NCBI GenBank assembly: GCA_963921795.1
Contig: OY997658.1
Coordinates: 30,629,363 to 30,693,362 of the forward strand
Direction: 5' to 3'
DNA length: 64,000 nucleotides
DNA from: Nannobrachium achirus
Taxonomy: Eukaryota > Chordata > Actinopteri > Myctophiformes > Myctophidae
In this document: piece after piece, positions 37,101 through 49,000 of the stretch
Position numbering within the stretch: position 1 is the stretch's first letter
Layout: each line of letters starts with the position of its first letter
Position numbers and translations under genes: made by a program
The notes under the pieces: model-generated
Database searches by the model: none
What the model saw: the letters and a program-made list of their open reading frames with translations, nothing else
Told to the model about the DNA's origin: nothing

Positions 37101-40100
37101 TACATGTAAAAAAAAGCGTAAAATAATGATAAAATAATCATTTTGGCCATTGTCAGACTGACTTTGTTTACATCCCTTATCAATCCATATAAAAGAATAT
37201 AAAATTATTTTAGCGTCCGTTTAAAGAATTGACTATGGCTCCATTAATTAAAACATGGGGGCCTTTGCGATGTGATCGATTGATATGATCATGTGTTGGT
37301 GATATGGTATTGATTGATTGAATACTTTATTAACAGTGGTGCAGTTATATAGTAATGCTAAAAAGGATAACACAGAAAGCCCTGGGGGCTTGTTTCCATT
37401 GTGCTGCTATGCAATGTATTCAATTCATCAAGGTATCAGTAGCAATACGCAAGCAATAAGCTAATCAAGATTATAAATGCCTTTAATAAATAGTTTTAAA
37501 ACGTGCATAGGGCCAAGGATACATGACAGAGAATGAGCGTCATTGCCAGTAGTATGTAGCCCACTATGGTTGTGATCAGGCCCTCAAAGTGGGACGCCTG
37601 GACCTAAGGACAAGGGTAAGAAGTCACAGACAAAAACAAGGGACAATTCTTTAGCATAACAGTCCCATGTTTTTAGGATGTAAATGGGTTGTTTTGACTG
37701 AAATGATTTAAATACTTTCTTACATGTTCCTCAAAGCCAAGTCCAACGACAGAGAAGTGCCCAATGTGGTAAGGACAGAATGCTGAAAGGGGAAAGATGT
37801 AATGAGCCTACATATACTTACTATAAGTAAGCAATTTACCCCGAGTGAGAGGACATTATGCTCTCATAATGTCCGCAGTGAGGGTGTTATCGGACGAGGC
37901 GCAGCCGAGTCCGATAACACACTCACTCAGGACATTATGAGAGCATAATGTCCGACCCCGAGTGGTAAATAGCTTTTCTACCACTTTTTCCCGTATACAT
38001 GAAAGAAAACACATAGTTGTAACTTGCAAGGATCTTAAGTTACAATCATTATTGCCTATAAAACTTCCGCGAGACAGCAGATAGTTCCACCAACAACATC
38101 TTCTACTCACCAACAGATGGCGCCAACTCCATACTAATCCATGCGTCTAGCTTACAGCTAAGCTAACGTCAGTTAAAAGCACCGTTCCGGCCGTAAATAG
38201 AGGCTGTTCGCTTCCAGAAAGGCATAGGTTCAGAGAAAAGGGGCTTTAAAGTTGGCGGATTGCATTGGATCCAAATAAATCGGCGACGATAGTACGCACG
38301 TTAGTAAACATAGGACCGCTGCGACCTTCATTTGTTGGTTGGGGGACTACCTCCTGAAGTCCCCGGATGTACACTGAGGCGCATTGATCTCGGACACACA
38401 ACTTTGCGGCAGTTGTCCTCTCATAACCTCCGGAATTTAGCCAATCAGAATCCAGTATTTGAACACGTGACTCGAAAAAGTGGTAGAAATTATTATATTC
38501 GGTTACATTTTTTAAATTCTCCTTTATTTAAAGCTGCAGTCCATAAGTTTCATGTCCTAAACCGGGATTTGGACCCGCGTTTCCCTCATGTGATACCAAT
38601 CCCTACTTGGCCAGGGGAGATAATGGCCGTACCCATATTGTGATGCAATTATGTTGAAGCTGTATGATTTTAATCTACTCACCAAAGACCAGGATGAAGA
38701 GAGTGTTTAGAGACACCACCCAAAACACATGCTCCTAGAAATGATTAAAAAAAAAAAATAATAATAATAAAAAATAAATCATCAGCTGACTGGCTTTCAA
38801 ATCTCAGACATACTTCCAAACAAGCATTGGTGTAAAAGAATAAAAGAAAAACTGCTATGACAGATGAAGCTAAAAATAGGATTTTTCAGTAGGTTTAAGT
38901 CAACTTACCAGGAACACCAGGGATCCGTCCAGGCCAAGCATCTGGGAGAAGGGGTAGAATGACATGACATTTCTATCAGACAGCTCTAGGTGTACAGCAG
39001 GCAGTGGTGGAAAAAGTACTAACATTTTGTACATACTTAGTAAAAGTATCAATACTGGGGGCGGCATAGCTCAGGGGTAGAGAAACTGGTATTAGAGCAC
39101 GAAGGGTATAAATCCCGAAGGGTTCCCAGTTCGAATCCGGGCTCCCCCTGAGTTAATGTCGAAGGGTCCTTGGGCAAGACTCTGAACCCCTAATTGCCTC
39201 CGGTGAGTAGGTTGGTGCCTTGCATGGCTTCCTCCGCCACCGGTGTATGAATGTGTGTGTGAATGGGTGAATGTAATGCACAATCTATGTAAAGCGCTTT
39301 GGATTAAAAGCGCTATATAAATGCACCATTTACTATTTAGAAATACTGTTACAAGTAAAAATCCAGAATTCAAAATGTACTTGGGTAGAAGTGTAACGGG
39401 GTTGGTTTTACTGTCTGAGCTCTGAAGAGCTGTTGATTGAGAAAGGGCTTGCACCTGAGTAATTGGGTGTGGCCTTTAAAAGGCAGGCTGCAGCACAGAG
39501 TGGGAGAGGGACAGAATGGAGTAGTGAGACAGAGGAGGAAGACCTGGCTGGGGGAAGGAGAGCCACCACAGGCGGGGACTGAAGCTCTGGGCCGAAAGGA
39601 AGGGACACCCAGGGCAAACGGCTGCTAGGCACCCGGGTGGGTGTGCTCTGTCCGCTCATGACAGGATCCGTCTGTGGGGGGGGCTGAGGCAGGACGCCAG
39701 TGGAGAGGAGAACGAGAGACGGTACACAGAGCACGCCACACGCCGAATGTGAGAGAGCAGACAGCACGCCAGCACGCAAAGCAGCAGAACCGAGGAAGCG
39801 AGAGACGAAACGACAGCCGAGAGAGACGGAAAGACGGTCCGGTATAGCAGCCAAACAACGGTGCATCCTGAGCAGTGAAGCAGCCGTGGTTGACGGACGG
39901 ACGCGGCCATCTCGTCTCATTCCGCGCTTTGACCAGAGGGACAGAGGGGAGGCCTTACATCCGCAGCAGAGGGGCCAAGTTACGACTTGCCCCTCTCTAA
40001 AGTTAAGTCCCCTCTATAAGTCGCCTATATCCGCACGTGCTGCCCTGCTTTTAGCTTGCGTTTTAGTCCTTTTAATTGCCCTTTTATGTTCTTACTTCTC

Positions 40101-42885
40101 ACTGTATAAAGGCTCCGTTTTTGGGACATTTTTGCTGATTTTGTTTACTGATCCCCACTGTTTTTTTATTATAACCACTGCATGCTTTTAGTTTCCTTTT
40201 ATACTTTAATATTGTTTTATTAGAGTTATTATATTTTTTAAGTGTGCAGTGTGTTTTGGAGTGAAACGGCCAATAGGCCATTGGGGGCTTTTGTATTAAA
40301 ACCAGCTATTTTATTTGACCCTTTCAAGGAGGCCTGTGAGAGAGGAGGAGAACTTGGACAATTTGGAGAAAAGGACTCTAGTGTGTGCTGTTCCAACGGA
40401 CTGCCTGGAACGTTTTGTGGAGGCCACTGTAGGGAATCAGAAGGAGCCCCTTTTACCTGTTGTTTTGTTAACCTGTTCATTTCCACTGTTCATTTTATTG
40501 TTAACTTAGTGTTTTTAGCAATAAAACTATTTATTGCACTACTACTGCTTGATATTTTAACTCTGCTCAACCCTGGTCTTAAAGAACCTGTTTGCCTTAT
40601 GTATTTTATTCTGAGTTTTAAGTAGAGTTCCTGGGCTCTATGGTCCTCCAGGTGGCGTTGTTGGCAACAATAAATTTTATACATTTTAAACCTCGCCACA
40701 GACCCAATTTTGGCGTCGGTCGGCAGGATTCCGGGTTCTTGAGCAGAGTTAAACCAGGGTTTTATATATACAGATTTGTGCATTTCGTTTTTTTAGTAAT
40801 GGCTGTTTATTTTTTCAGACTTTATGGAGCAGCCTGGGTTATGTTCTGCAACTGTGGCAGGGACTGCCAACCTTTAGCCATGGGGGGATGTAACGGGGTT
40901 GGTTTTACTGTCTGAGCTCTGAAGAGCTGTTGATTGAGAAAGGGCTTGCACCTGAGTAATTGGGTGTGGCCTTTAAAAGGCAGGCTGCAGCACAGAGTGG
41001 GAGAGGGACAGAATGGAGTAGTGAGACAGAGGAGGAAGACCTGGCTGGGGGAAGGAGAGCCACCACAGGCGGGGACTGAAGCTCTGGGCCGAAAGGAAGG
41101 GACACCCAGGGCAAACGGCTGCTAGGCACCCGGGTGGGTGTGCTCTGTCCGCTCATGACAGGATCCGTCTGTGGGGGGGGCTGAGGCAGGACGCCAGTGG
41201 AGAGGAGAACGAGAGACGGTACACAGAGCACGCCACACGCCGAATGTGAGAGAGCAGACAGCACGCCAGCACGCAAAGCAGCAGAACCGAGGAAGCGAGA
41301 GACGAAACGACAGCCGAGAGAGACGGAAAGACGGTCCGGTATAGCAGCCAAACAACGGTGCATCCTGAGCAGTGAAGCAGCCGTGGTTGACGGACGGACG
41401 CGGCCATCTCGTCTCATTCCGCGCTTTGACCAGAGGGACAGAGGGGAGGCCTTACATCCGCAGCAGAGGGGCCAAGTTACGACTTGCCCCTCTCTAAAGT
41501 TAAGTCCCCTCTATAAGTCGCCTATATCCGCACGTGCTGCCCTGCTTTTAGCTTGCGTTTTAGTCCTTTTAATTGCCCTTTTATGTTCTTACTTCTCACT
41601 GTATAAAGGCTCCGTTTTTGGGACATTTTTGCTGATTTTGTTTACTGATCCCCACTGTTTTTTTATTATAACCACTGCATGCTTTTAGTTTCCTTTTATA
41701 CTTTAATATTGTTTTATTAGAGTTATTATATTTTTTAAGTGTGCAGTGTGTTTTGGAGTGAAACGGCCAATAGGCCATTGGGGGCTTTTGTATTAAAACC
41801 AGCTATTTTATTTGACCCTTTCAAGGAGGCCTGTGAGAGAGGAGGAGAACTTGGACAATTTGGAGAAAAGGACTCTAGTGTGTGCTGTTCCAACGGACTG
41901 CCTGGAACGTTTTGTGGAGGCCACTGTAGGGAATCAGAAGGAGCCCCTTTTACCTGTTGTTTTGTTAACCTGTTCATTTCCACTGTTCATTTTATTGTTA
42001 ACTTAGTGTTTTTAGCAATAAAACTATTTATTGCACTACTACTGCTTGATATTTTAACTCTGCTCAACCCTGGTCTTAAAGAACCTGTTTGCCTTATGTA
42101 TTTTATTCTGAGTTTTAAGTAGAGTTCCTGGGCTCTATGGTCCTCCAGGTGGCGTTGTTGGCAACAATAAATTTTATACATTTTAAACCTCGCCACAGAA
42201 GTACAAATGTATTGGCATCAAAAGGGTAATCATAATGCAGAATGTCCCATTTCAAGTTTTCAAATGTACAAAAATCATTTGAAAACAGCAGATCTACAAG
42301 CTCACAATGCGTCGCATCACAAAGCTGTTAGGAAATTCGCTGTAGTTAATATTGATTATTCGTTTCATCAATAAATATGGAACTTGTGACTGTGTTTCAA
42401 TATGATAATAATAATAATAATAGATACCCATTTCCTCCAACGAGGGAAATTCAGTATTTTCAGCCCAACCCAGCTGATTCGCTGCCCACATGGAGCGCAT
42501 GAGCAATTAGGGGTTAAGTCTTGCTCAGGGATACACATCAACATTGCTACCCTGGCCTGGAATCGAACCTGGGACAACCAGGGGTTCTGGTTCCCCAGGC
42601 AGGCTCCCTAACCATTCAGCTATGCCGCCCCCTCAACATTTCACTGTTGCCATGCTAATGCCATCTCCAGATCACAACCTTGGCTCTGTGGAATTCTGTG
42701 CACAGCACCCACAAGGCCAGGTCATTGTCTGTTGGAAACAAGGACTCTCTGCCTTATCAACTGTCTGGAGCCTGTCCTAAACAATGACAATTGTTTTGGT
42801 TTATAAGGGGGTAAATTTACTATAATCACATTTTTGTCTTAGGAATGCGACAAAAAAAAAATCACACTCGTGTGAACTGAGCGGT

Positions 42886-42930
<45 letters not shown>

Positions 42931-43000
42931 AACAGCGCCCCTCCCTTAACATGTGTGGTCAGAAAAGGTTACTGCAGGCTACAGACCCGGAGACAGACAT

Positions 43001-43038
<38 letters not shown>

Positions 43039-46000
43039 CCACACACACGGCCACGTATAGGAGCGTTGTGACCACCGCTCAAATATATATATATTATTGA
43101 ACTCAAGTCTCCATGGCGTGAGTAATCAATAGAAACATTTTCATTTTGGGGTTGAACTACTCCTTTAAGTACAGTACTTAAGTAAATCTACTTAGTTTAC
43201 TCCACTGATAGCAGGGCTACATAATAGTACAGTATGAAGTTATGCAATTGAGTGTGGGGGATGTCAAATCAGTGATATTATATTGATATTGTTGTCCAGA
43301 CTCACCCTCTCCCAGGTCAGCTCTTCGGCTGCTCTATCCCACTCCAGAGCGTTCCAATTCATATCATCTACAGACAAGGATTAAGGCTGATTTATACTTT
43401 GTCATACGACCCCCGTGCGACAGAAAAGTATGTTTTTTTTGTATGAGTTTGTCTTAAGAACTGTCAGCTGTAAGTGCCTTCCTCAATGTAACAATAAAAA
43501 AATAGAACTATATTTGTTAACTCATTAAAAGCCTCAGACATTAACGGATTATAATATCCAGAGTGCCTCCCACCCCCCCCCCCATTCACGGCCGTTCTCT
43601 TATTTTGTCTTATTTTGAAGGCCAGCGGAAGTACTTCCGGTCTGACGTCATCGGATCCTTCGACTGAACCGATCATTGTTTATGTGGAGCCATGCTGGAT
43701 CGGCTCGTAGCGTTTATACATGTGTTTTATAAGCGAGCATCTGCCTCCATCTTCGCTTCTAAAGTGTAGTTTTGAGATAATGGACATTAAAGATGAGGCG
43801 GCCCGTCCACCTCAATGTTATGGGATGACTATTGTGTGCTCGTGGAGCCGTGATGATGACAAATCAGCGCGGATTTCGTCTCCGGAGCGTCGGCCATTGT
43901 ACTAGGTATTTTTACTCGCCGTTACAGTAATATATTACTTTTCCCGCGACATCGCGTGGATGGCACTATAGATACTCTATTACTTTTCCCGCGACATCGC
44001 GGGGTTGGCTTTTAATGAGTTAACACAAGATTCACCAGTAATATGTCTCTTTCACAAAAGAGTTAATCTTTGTTGATACAAATTCATTGAGGTTGACCTG
44101 ACCGTGTGCATATACCATATTTTGTCTCCTTGGTTTACAATAAGGTGAGGACTGATGACTGACCACTAACATAATTATGGTTGCACCATAAGCCATAATG
44201 TACTAACGAGTTATATGTAAAGTACATATCATTTAATATGAATGTCTTCTACTTTTATTATTCATCACCGTGTTTGGCCTGCGAGGCTACAGCCTATCCG
44301 GTTATGCGCAATTGAGTAGGAATTACGATTTTGTCTGCTGACAGTACGACAACTCTCCCTTCATTCATTTCTTCTTTAGCCTGAGCAAATAAATTGTCAC
44401 ACTGACTGTAGCCGCCAGACATGATCCAAAAAGTTTGGCAAGATGTATGTTAATGTTAATGTTGTTTGTTACCGAGGGAAAAATGGTTCCTCAAGTTTTG
44501 GTTTACACATTCAACAAGGTAGAGACTCAGGGCTCTATTATGATCCAGGTCTTATGCCTTATGCCTTAACTTCTTTGCCTTTTTTTACTATATAGACATA
44601 TTTTTTTTTATATTTCAAATAGCTGATCTGCAAGCTCACAACGTGCAGATGTAGATCAGCATTTGAAGTATTTAAAAATGTTTTTCAAAATAGTAAAAAA
44701 AAGGCAAAGAAGTTAAGGCATAAGACCTGGATCATAATAGAGCCCAGAGTGTGTGTTCAAGCAGACATGATGTAGTTCGGATTGGCCCATAGAAATTACA
44801 AACTAAAAACTAAAAATGAATTACACAAGTAAGGTTCATGACTGTCGCTGAAATGTGACAAGTTTCCAGGTAGGAATACAATGCATCTCCAACCTTGCGC
44901 TCCATTGTTGGCGTCTGCGTCTTCAGCGGCAGCCCCATCCTCTACCTCCACATCTTCTTCATTGTTCAGCTCAGCGTCGTCGCCCTGGTCCGCCGGCGCA
45001 TCGGGGGGCTCGGCCTCTGCCTCGTTCTGGGCTGGGAGGTCAGCTGGGGCCGGCTGGGCCGCAGGGGGCTCATCAGCTGCTCCCTGACCCGCACCTTGCG
45101 CCTGGAGTCAGAGGACATCATATGTCAGTTTCCAGGAACGTCAGAGAGGGAGGTATGCGTTTATATGGGTGTGAGTGCGAGAACGAACGTGACTGCAGGA
45201 CATTCATCATGATATATTTATGTAGATCAAGGGTCTTCAACAGGGGACCTGGGACCCCTAGGGGGTCCTCAGCGTTACTACAAGGGGTCCTTCAAATCTT
45301 TGTGTGATAGAAACTCCCCTTTTTTATATTAACCACTTGAACCCTAGCATCCATATTCTGATTACTTTAGCCGAAAATAGACGATCTACAAGCTCACATC
45401 GCCTCGCGCAAGTGGTTTGGTGTAGAGGGGAAAAAGAGCAGACTAAGTACAGAGTGAAAGGTCAAGTTTATTAATTATCGACCGTTCAAGTGGTTAGATA
45501 TTTGAAAACGCACATTAACATGAATCCAAAATATACTGATGATTGTGCTGTCAAACGATGAAACGATATGGAATCTATGAACAGGTTGTGGGGGTCCCTG
45601 CTTCATTTGTCTCTCAACTAAGGGGTCCTTGGTCTGAAAACGTTGAAGACCCCTGATGTAGGTAAATGTTGTATGAGCCTAATTGTGTACGCTGCTACAA
45701 AGACATTTTTCTAAGCCTTGAAATGATTCACCTGACATCTCCTTCTAACTGACCTCAATGTGTCCTCTGACTACTGAGCTGGATAAAACCCTCAGTGGAG
45801 GGTTATGAGCACGTTTCAGATTATCTGGAAGCCGTCCAAAAATGGGTATTGCTTAAAACCCATTTAGGCCTAGGATTATTGAATGTTTTAACCAGTGAAA
45901 AATAGCATATATACAAGCTCACAGCGCGGCACTCGGTGCCGCGCTGCAAGCTTGTAGATCTGCTATTTTTGAAAAAGTCATGAAAATGTGTGCAAATCTT

Positions 46001-49000
46001 TGAATATATGTATTTTCAAAGCGAACGTTTGTAACTCAAATTTTGCTTCTGGGTGGTCCCTGGAACTAGATATTTTGAGATGGGAGTCCGTGGCCAAATA
46101 AATATAATTTTGGGGGTCCTTCACATGAAAAGGTTTGAGAACCACTGACATAGTAGTCCCTCAAGAACAGACTAACTGAGCTCCATTTAAGTGAAAAGGA
46201 CCTTTTCTTTGATGATGGCTAGCCAGATTGCTGACATAGAAACATAGGTTTTTCAAAAAATCTTAGAAGGATTCAAAAGACACTTATAGAATTGGGTCAA
46301 AATTCACATTTTCACGACTTTTCAAAAATAGCAGATCTACAAGCTTGCAGCGCGGCACTCGGTGCCGCGCTGTGAGCTTGTATATCTGCTATTTTTCAAT
46401 AGTTAAAGCATAAAATAATGATACACATAATGTGTACCCGTTCTAAATGGGTTAATAACACAGGAAAAATATCAAAGCGTGTGTGTGGTCTTCAGTGTGA
46501 GTGCACTTGACCTCGTTGGCTTGTGCAGCCACGTTGGGTGGGGGCGGCTGGTGCTGCTCTAGCCACTGGGGGGCGCCACCATGGACGATCTGTTCTCGGA
46601 GCCACACCAGGCTGATGAATGCACACAGCGTGCAGGTGACCACGAAGCAGCCCTGCAGACAGTCCGCCAGCAGGTTTTCTCTAAACATTAAATGCACATG
46701 CAAGCATACAAACACGTATACATGAGAGTGCATTTTGAGAGTTAAGTGCCTTGAGGAGTTGAATAGAACTAGTTGAAGAAATGTCCTAAAGCTCTGTACG
46801 TTATGCAGGCAATAATGGACAGTAAAAGACATTGATTTCTCTTCTATTTGACCCATGCTGCTTCTTCACTTTCACATAAAATCAATAAATGAAAATAGCC
46901 AAACTAAAATCTCACAGGCCTATTAGATTTTCACCTATAATGACATGCACAGTGTAGGGATTCTATGGTTCATTATGTCCAATGACAGACATTATTACTA
47001 AAGCACAGTACTCTGATCATCACTCACGTGGAAAGCATGTCCAGTGGCAGTGTCAGGAGTGAGCTCACAGAGCCAGTAAACAGACACTTGTAGATGCGAC
47101 CTGTGACGAAACAAAAGCGTTGGGAGTCATGCAACAACCAAGGAAATGTAGTCATCATCACTTTTGAATTCCATACAATGATGAGCTCCAGGTGAGCACA
47201 AGAGGACAAACTTTATATAATACAGAGTTGTATACATGATATGTATGAAATATGAGCAAAGAGCTTTATTTTCAAATACAAGACTAAAGGCCATGACACA
47301 CTGTAAGCATCAAGACGTGCGGTCATCAAATGCACCAATTGTTTACAATGACTGTGGCCACGGTGGCGTCTACTGGACACGTCTAAACGTGTCTTGCAGA
47401 GCTCAGTTCAAATTTAGAACGTCGACACGCAGCACAGACCAGAGAGAGAGAGAAGAGAAAGAATTGAACAATGGAGCACAGTGCGGACTCTCACCGTGCT
47501 TGCATGTGTGTTATGGTACGTACCTCGTTAAATTCGAGTCAGTGCGATGCGGTTCAAATTATTAATAATTGCGGTGCAGCCAGCAAAATACTTGGAAGCA
47601 ACTAGACACGAAGAAGACGAGTGCAACAGTGGACTGTTGTTTATGGTGCTGTGCCTGGTGCGGAAGCCAGCAACAGGGAGTAATGAGGGACAATACAGAT
47701 GGAAGGTTCAATACAAAAGGAAAAGCGGCGATATATCAATCAAACGTCCGATTATATCGACGGTTTTACGTCGTCATCCTTCCAGAGTGAACCAGTGGGT
47801 GGCCTAACTTGACGCACGTCAATGACACCTGCAGTATTCATTCAGGGACCAGCGCCTTATGAGTCTAAAAAACACTAGCATAGCATCCTCTAGAGCATAC
47901 ATGGGCAACTGGCGGCCCGGGGGCTACATGCGCCCCCACCTTCAGTTAATGCGGCCCACAGGTTAATACCAGAATACTGATATATTATTGATTTCAGCTG
48001 TTAGAATTCCAAACATGACCTGCTTTAATTCCATCATTCTATATTAGTAGCTTAACTTTTTCGCCGCCGTTGACAGTCCTCACCGTCATTGAAAGGGTTA
48101 ATACCATGGCGCCGTTGACGGTGAGGACTGTGAATCTTACTGTATATACAGTAAAGATATTATTACTTACTTAATGTCGCTCCGGTCCCGCTCGCATCGG
48201 TAATGTCGGCGATTTGTTTACAACGCACGTTGGGCGTGCACGCGAAGTGAAGCTCCTCAATGTTAAGTCAATGGAGAGGCCCATAAAGAAACTTCATTTA
48301 AACAAAATAGCCATTTTGAGACATTTTGCAGCAGATCTAAATGTAAACAAGGGCCAAGGCAGGGCGCAGCCATCTTCCCTCTTCTTGTCCCACACTGTCA
48401 TGTGACTAGATGACGTAATCGTTGCCGTCAAGTGATAATCCAAAAAAACAAAAACAACCCCCTTCCAGCCCTTCAAAATAATAGCGGCGGCCTATGGAGG
48501 AAACCACGTGGCCCCGAGGCACCAAGCAACCTTCAGATTAAGAGGCAGCAGATGTGTTAATGACTAGTATAGTAGTATTAAAATGAATATTTTTATGTCC
48601 AATGTATTTGTATTTAGGTTCATAAAGTTAACATGAGTATATAACCAAATGCGTTAAATCAAAATGTTACATTTCAGGATTCCAATTAAGAAATAAAAAA
48701 ATAAGAAATCAGGATTCCTATTCAAAAGAAGCAAAAATAGCCGATTGTAGATCTGCTATTTTTGCTTCTATTGTATGAGATACTAGAATGACAAAGTAGG
48801 ACGGAGCAATATGCAATGTGGCCCTCTGGAGGGAAGGTGGAAATATAGTGGCCCTCAACATCATCAAAGTTGCCCATCCCTGCCCTAGAGACTGTGCTAC
48901 TCTCACTAGTAGGGCTACTTAAAAGTTATTTTATTATTATTAAAATATAAAGAAATAATATTTCATAGTGGCAGAATTAGGGGTGGACATGTCATTTTAT

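Larger units (their letters stand above)
42842..43168. mobile_element. microsatellite-bearing element related to 6933-9992
   Basis: Shares with the 6933 element the order TCACACTCGTGTGAACTGAG, (TG)n, a GACA repeat, then CACACGGCCACGTATAGG. Ends are not clear; the right side runs to ACTACTCCTTTAAG. Confidence 0.65.
39002..43207. mobile_element. hAT-type element, CAGTGGTGGAAAAAGTA family, host of a four-element nest
   Basis: Ends CAGTGGTGGAAAAAGTACT and ...TTTACTCCACTG with target duplication ACAGCAGG/ATAGCAGG (38994-39001, 43208-43215). Its body is split by a SINE (39058-39337), an LTR element (39392-42197), a second SINE (42428-42634) and a microsatellite-bearing element (about 42842-43168). 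All lie in marchf6 intron 8. Confidence 0.82.
45859..46451. mobile_element. TTAA composite element, third two-hairpin copy
   Basis: CCCATTTAGGCC to CTAAATGGG|TTAA with hairpins A and B. Its middle, from TTTGGGGGTCCTTCACATG to TTTGAGAACCACTGACATAG, is the reverse of the middle of 33434-33989. Confidence 0.82.

Noticed and set aside
39058-39150. True tRNA gene at the SINE head
   Set aside because: The A and B boxes are present, but the sequence runs into the standard SINE body and tail and the cloverleaf is poor.
39408-42122. Open frames inside the LTR element as host or element genes
   Set aside because: They occur identically in both LTRs, on both strands, and resemble no known protein family; LTRs are not expected to encode proteins here.
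43720-43905. Plus-strand 61-codon frame resembling a short exon
   Set aside because: It lies inside the TTAA element 43521-44019 and has no homology that I recognise.
47236-47807. Overlapping plus-strand frames of 73-109 codons as a small gene
   Set aside because: No recognisable domain, no splice or start context, and the region is in marchf6 intron 4 among repeats.
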